Below the pieces are notes generated by a model that ran no database searches, was not told the origin of the DNA, and worked only from the letters and a program-made list of their open reading frames with translations. 41,093 nt of DNA. Origin: a virus. Location of the stretch: IMG/VR virus record IMGVR_UViG_3300048582_000062, positions 1 to 41,093 of that record, one strand, 5' to 3'. The position numbers and the translations under genes are program-made. Positions 38,902 to 41,093 of the stretch are shown here, piece by piece (within the stretch, counting starts at the first letter, position 1; each line of letters opens with the position of its first letter).

Positions 38902-41093
38902 TGTCTACGCACCCCGACCGTCGGCACCACGCTCACTGCGGCCGACCACGACATCTCGGACGCGTGCGCCCCAGAACCCTGAGATCGCCCGCCTTCGACG
39001 GGCACTGAGCGACGGTGGCGGGCCGCGCCGCAAACCACCGCCCGGTCTGAGCCAGGCGCTCGCCAAGAAGCGCGAGCAGACATCGGCGATGTCGTCGCTC
39101 ACCGACGGATTCGAGCGCGGCAACGCTTCCATCTTCGGTCAGATCGTCAACGAGGTGAAGGCCGCGGTCACGCAAGGCCCCGCCCAGATTCTCAAGGCCG
39201 GCGCAATGACAACGCTCGGCCCGATCCGTGCCGCAGTCGATCTCGCCAAGGACGGCGAACTGCGCGGCGACGGCGGACTGTACGGCGTCTACAAGGAGTA
39301 CGCACCCCTGTCGCAGATGGTGTCCGACTCGTTGGAGAACACGTACCGGCGCAACCTTGATCCGCTCACCCCGTGGAACTGGGAAGGACCGGGCGGTGTC
39401 GTCGACAACTGGAAGGAAGCGTCCGACGAGGGCCGGACCGTCGCATCCATCTTCGAGGATGTCGGCAACGCGGCGATCGTCGCGGGTGCAGCATCCCGTG
39501 TCGTCGGTCGTGTCCCGAGGCAGGTCGGTGTCGGCAACATCGCCGAGTCGGCCGTACTCGAGGGTGCCCCGGCGAAGGTGCGGAGTGTCGGTGCTGGTGC
39601 GGCAGCGTCGACGGTGGATGACATTGCGACGGCGGCACGCACGGGTGCTCGTACGGCGAGGACTGCGGAGGGTGCGATCGCTGACGTGGCGTCCGTCCCC
39701 GCCATGTCTCGTGGCCGGGGTCTGGCGAACGCAGCGCAGCGTGCCGGCTACACGGACACGGCGATGCGGTTGGACACGGTCGGCCGCGGACTCGGTCGTG
39801 CGACTCGTGTGTTGGATGCGCCGGACAATCTGACGGTCGGCTGGCAGTTCCTCGGTGCGGGCAAGGCGATCGGTGCGGCAGGTCGTGGTGTGTCCCGTGT
39901 GGCGTCGAGGCTGGCACCGTACGCGAACGAGCATCTCGGTATCGACAACGTGCTCAACCAGCGTGTGGACCCTGACGCCCGTTCTCGTCGTGACGCGACG
40001 AAGCGGGCGGTGGAGACATCCGAGTCGCTCAAGGCGACCGTCAAGCACAACGGCGCATCCGTGCTCGCCAGGGCGAAAGAGGAAGGACTCACCCAGTCCG
40101 AAGGTGTCGCCGTGCTCAACGCCATCGACCAGCGGTTCACGCCGGTCGCGAACGCTGTCCGCATTCTGGTCAGCAAAGGCAAGGAGGCCGAGGCGCGCCG
40201 GTTCGTGGAGGACCAGTACGCAGCCACCCACCCCGCCGAACGTCCCACCTACGACGACATCGTTGCCATCATCGACTACGCCGACAACCCCGACGGTCCA
40301 CGGGTACGCCCGGTGTACGAGATCGCCAAAAAGATCGAGAACGAACTTGCCGCCGAACGCACCAAGCTGCGTCAACTCGACCCGAAGAACCCGCTCGACC
40401 CGGCACAGTTGGGTGACGAACTCCTCCCGAAAGAAGTGGACCGGCAACGAGCCAAGCTCGAATCCGAACGCAACAAGGCGGCAGGCCAGCGCGGTCGTCT
40501 CACGTCGCGTGTCGTGCGTGCCGTGTCGATGGAACGGGCACAGACCGCGATCAACGCTGCGCTCCCCGACCCGCCGAACCCGCGGGCACTGCTCGACCAG
40601 GGCAGCAGGCAGGGCCGTGCAGCCCAACAGCTTCGTCAACTGCACACCGATCATGCCGCCGCGGTCAAAGCGCTCGACGAGACGGTCAAGGACTATGTGC
40701 GTCAAGCGGACCGTCAGTCGCCGCTCACCCGCGACTTGGAGGCCCGCATCGACGAACTCACCGATGCCGCCGTCGAACTCGAAGCCCGCATCCGCAGCGA
40801 GCAGCGCCAGTACGACGCGACGGTGGCCTTGTCGCGGGCGACCGGTGACACGCAGACCGTCGACGTTGACGGCAACCCGGTCGATCCCGAAGCAGCGATC
40901 CAGTCCGAGATCGACGACATCGTTGCCCGTCCCGAGCCCGACCTGACGAACATGCCGACGGTGGCTGCGATCACCGAAGTCTCCCGCCAGATCGCCGACG
41001 ACATGAAGGTCGAACTGTGGGGCGAGATGCAGGCCACGTTCGAGCGCATGGGTCTGTCGTTCATCGACCCTGACGGCAAGACGTACGACTGGT
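38894..41093 (+). CDS. Giant virion protein, N-terminal part (residues 1-733, runs off the end)
   Basis: It starts at ATG 38894, overlapping the last 8 bases of the 611-aa gene, and stays open to the window end, continuing in frame at base 1. The start lacks a strong ribosome-binding site, so translation is probably coupled. Residues 1-60 are basic and rich in Pro, Ser and Thr (disordered). Residues 75-115 and 180-200 are Ala/Gly/Val-rich and mildly hydrophobic. Residues 480-690 are charged and probably coiled coil. Together with bases 1-3738 this makes a 1936-aa product, by far the largest in the genome. Likely carried in the virion; function inferred from position only. Confidence 0.85.
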   Translation, partial: MSDVYAPRPSAPRSLRPTTTSRTRAPQNPEIARLRRALSDGGGPRRKPPPGLSQALAKKREQTSAMSSLTDGFERGNASIFGQIVNEVKAAVTQGPAQILKAGAMTTLGPIRAAVDLAKDGELRGDGGLYGVYKEYAPLSQMVSDSLENTYRRNLDPLTPWNWEGPGGVVDNWKEASDEGRTVASIFEDVGNAAIVAGAASRVVGRVPRQVGVGNIAESAVLEGAPAKVRSVGAGAAASTVDDIATAARTGARTARTAEGAIADVASVPAMSRGRGLANAAQRAGYTDTAMRLDTVGRGLGRATRVLDAPDNLTVGWQFLGAGKAIGAAGRGVSRVASRLAPYANEHLGIDNVLNQRVDPDARSRRDATKRAVETSESLKATVKHNGASVLARAKEEGLTQSEGVAVLNAIDQRFTPVANAVRILVSKGKEAEARRFVEDQYAATHPAERPTYDDIVAIIDYADNPDGPRVRPVYEIAKKIENELAAERTKLRQLDPKNPLDPAQLGDELLPKEVDRQRAKLESERNKAAGQRGRLTSRVVRAVSMERAQTAINAALPDPPNPRALLDQGSRQGRAAQQLRQLHTDHAAAVKALDETVKDYVRQADRQSPLTRDLEARIDELTDAAVELEARIRSEQRQYDATVALSRATGDTQTVDVDGNPVDPEAAIQSEIDDIVARPEPDLTNMPTVAAITEVSRQIADDMKVELWGEMQATFERMGLSFIDPDGKTYDW
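40967..41093. repeat. Terminal direct repeat, right copy
   Basis: Exact second copy of bases 1-127. It lies inside the coding sequence that starts at 38894 and is in the same frame as the start of the window, so it marks the circular closing point. Confidence 0.95.

Noticed and set aside
1-41093. CRISPR array, integrase, lysogeny repressor or insertion sequence
   Set aside because: No regularly spaced identical repeats with unique spacers, no tyrosine or serine recombinase motifs and no transposase were seen in any frame.
40967-41093. Biological terminal redundancy of 127 bp
   Set aside because: It lies inside a gene and has exactly the length of a standard assembly k-mer, so an assembly overlap is the better explanation unless reads show otherwise.

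Overview
The window is the complete genome of a tailed double-stranded DNA phage. The last 127 bases repeat the first 127 exactly, so the molecule closes into a circle (or a circularly permuted map) of 40,966 bp, and the cut falls inside one very large virion gene. High GC content, genes packed with 4-base ATGA/GTGA overlaps, an amidase lysin, a DUF2746-like membrane protein, a DpdA of the actinophage type and many apparently leaderless promoters point to a high-GC actinobacterial host; the genus cannot be named from the sequence. The order portal, scaffold, capsid, adaptor, nozzle-like protein, internal proteins, fibres, with no recognisable tape measure, tail-tube or tail-assembly chaperone genes, suggests a podovirus (inference).

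Layout. Plus strand 23.6-41.1 kb continuing through 1-13.5 kb: terminase large subunit (23570), an HNH endonuclease, two small genes, portal (26275), scaffold, major capsid (29287), connector-like proteins (30596-31620), a nozzle-like protein (31930), a run of fibre/decoration-like proteins including a 60-bp-repeat protein (35810), two coiled-coil internal proteins (36428, 37066) and the 1936-residue protein that wraps from 38894 through the end to 3738. Then come tail-fibre and host-recognition proteins (3738-9329, one with an FN3 domain and a GH26-like domain), a lysis set (amidase, DUF2746-like protein, small two-helix holin candidate), an HTH regulator, and a recombination pair (YqaJ-type nuclease plus annealing protein), closing at terminators near 13.45-13.5 kb.

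Minus strand 13.5-16.4 kb holds small, mostly unknown translationally coupled genes. At 16.5-17.0 kb a plus-strand gene is the best candidate for the terminase small subunit; it is followed by 426 bp without a convincing gene, containing a G-quadruplex motif and several hairpins. Minus strand 17.4-18.5 kb is a two-gene cassette with its own promoter, carrying DpdA (7-deazaguanine insertion into DNA). Minus strand 18.47-23.5 kb is a chain of 20 small coupled genes from one promoter, including a VRR-NUC-like nuclease, a winged-helix protein, a PAPS-reductase-like PP-loop enzyme and many Cys-rich microproteins, ending at a 15-bp-stem hairpin.

Regulation. Seven genes start exactly 6 nt after a TAnnnT hexamer and two more 7 nt after a -10-like hexamer, with no ribosome-binding site, which suggests that the transcription units begin as leaderless mRNAs while downstream genes use Shine-Dalgarno sites or coupling. 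No integrase, repressor, DNA polymerase, primase or helicase was recognised; replication probably relies on the host together with the phage recombination proteins.
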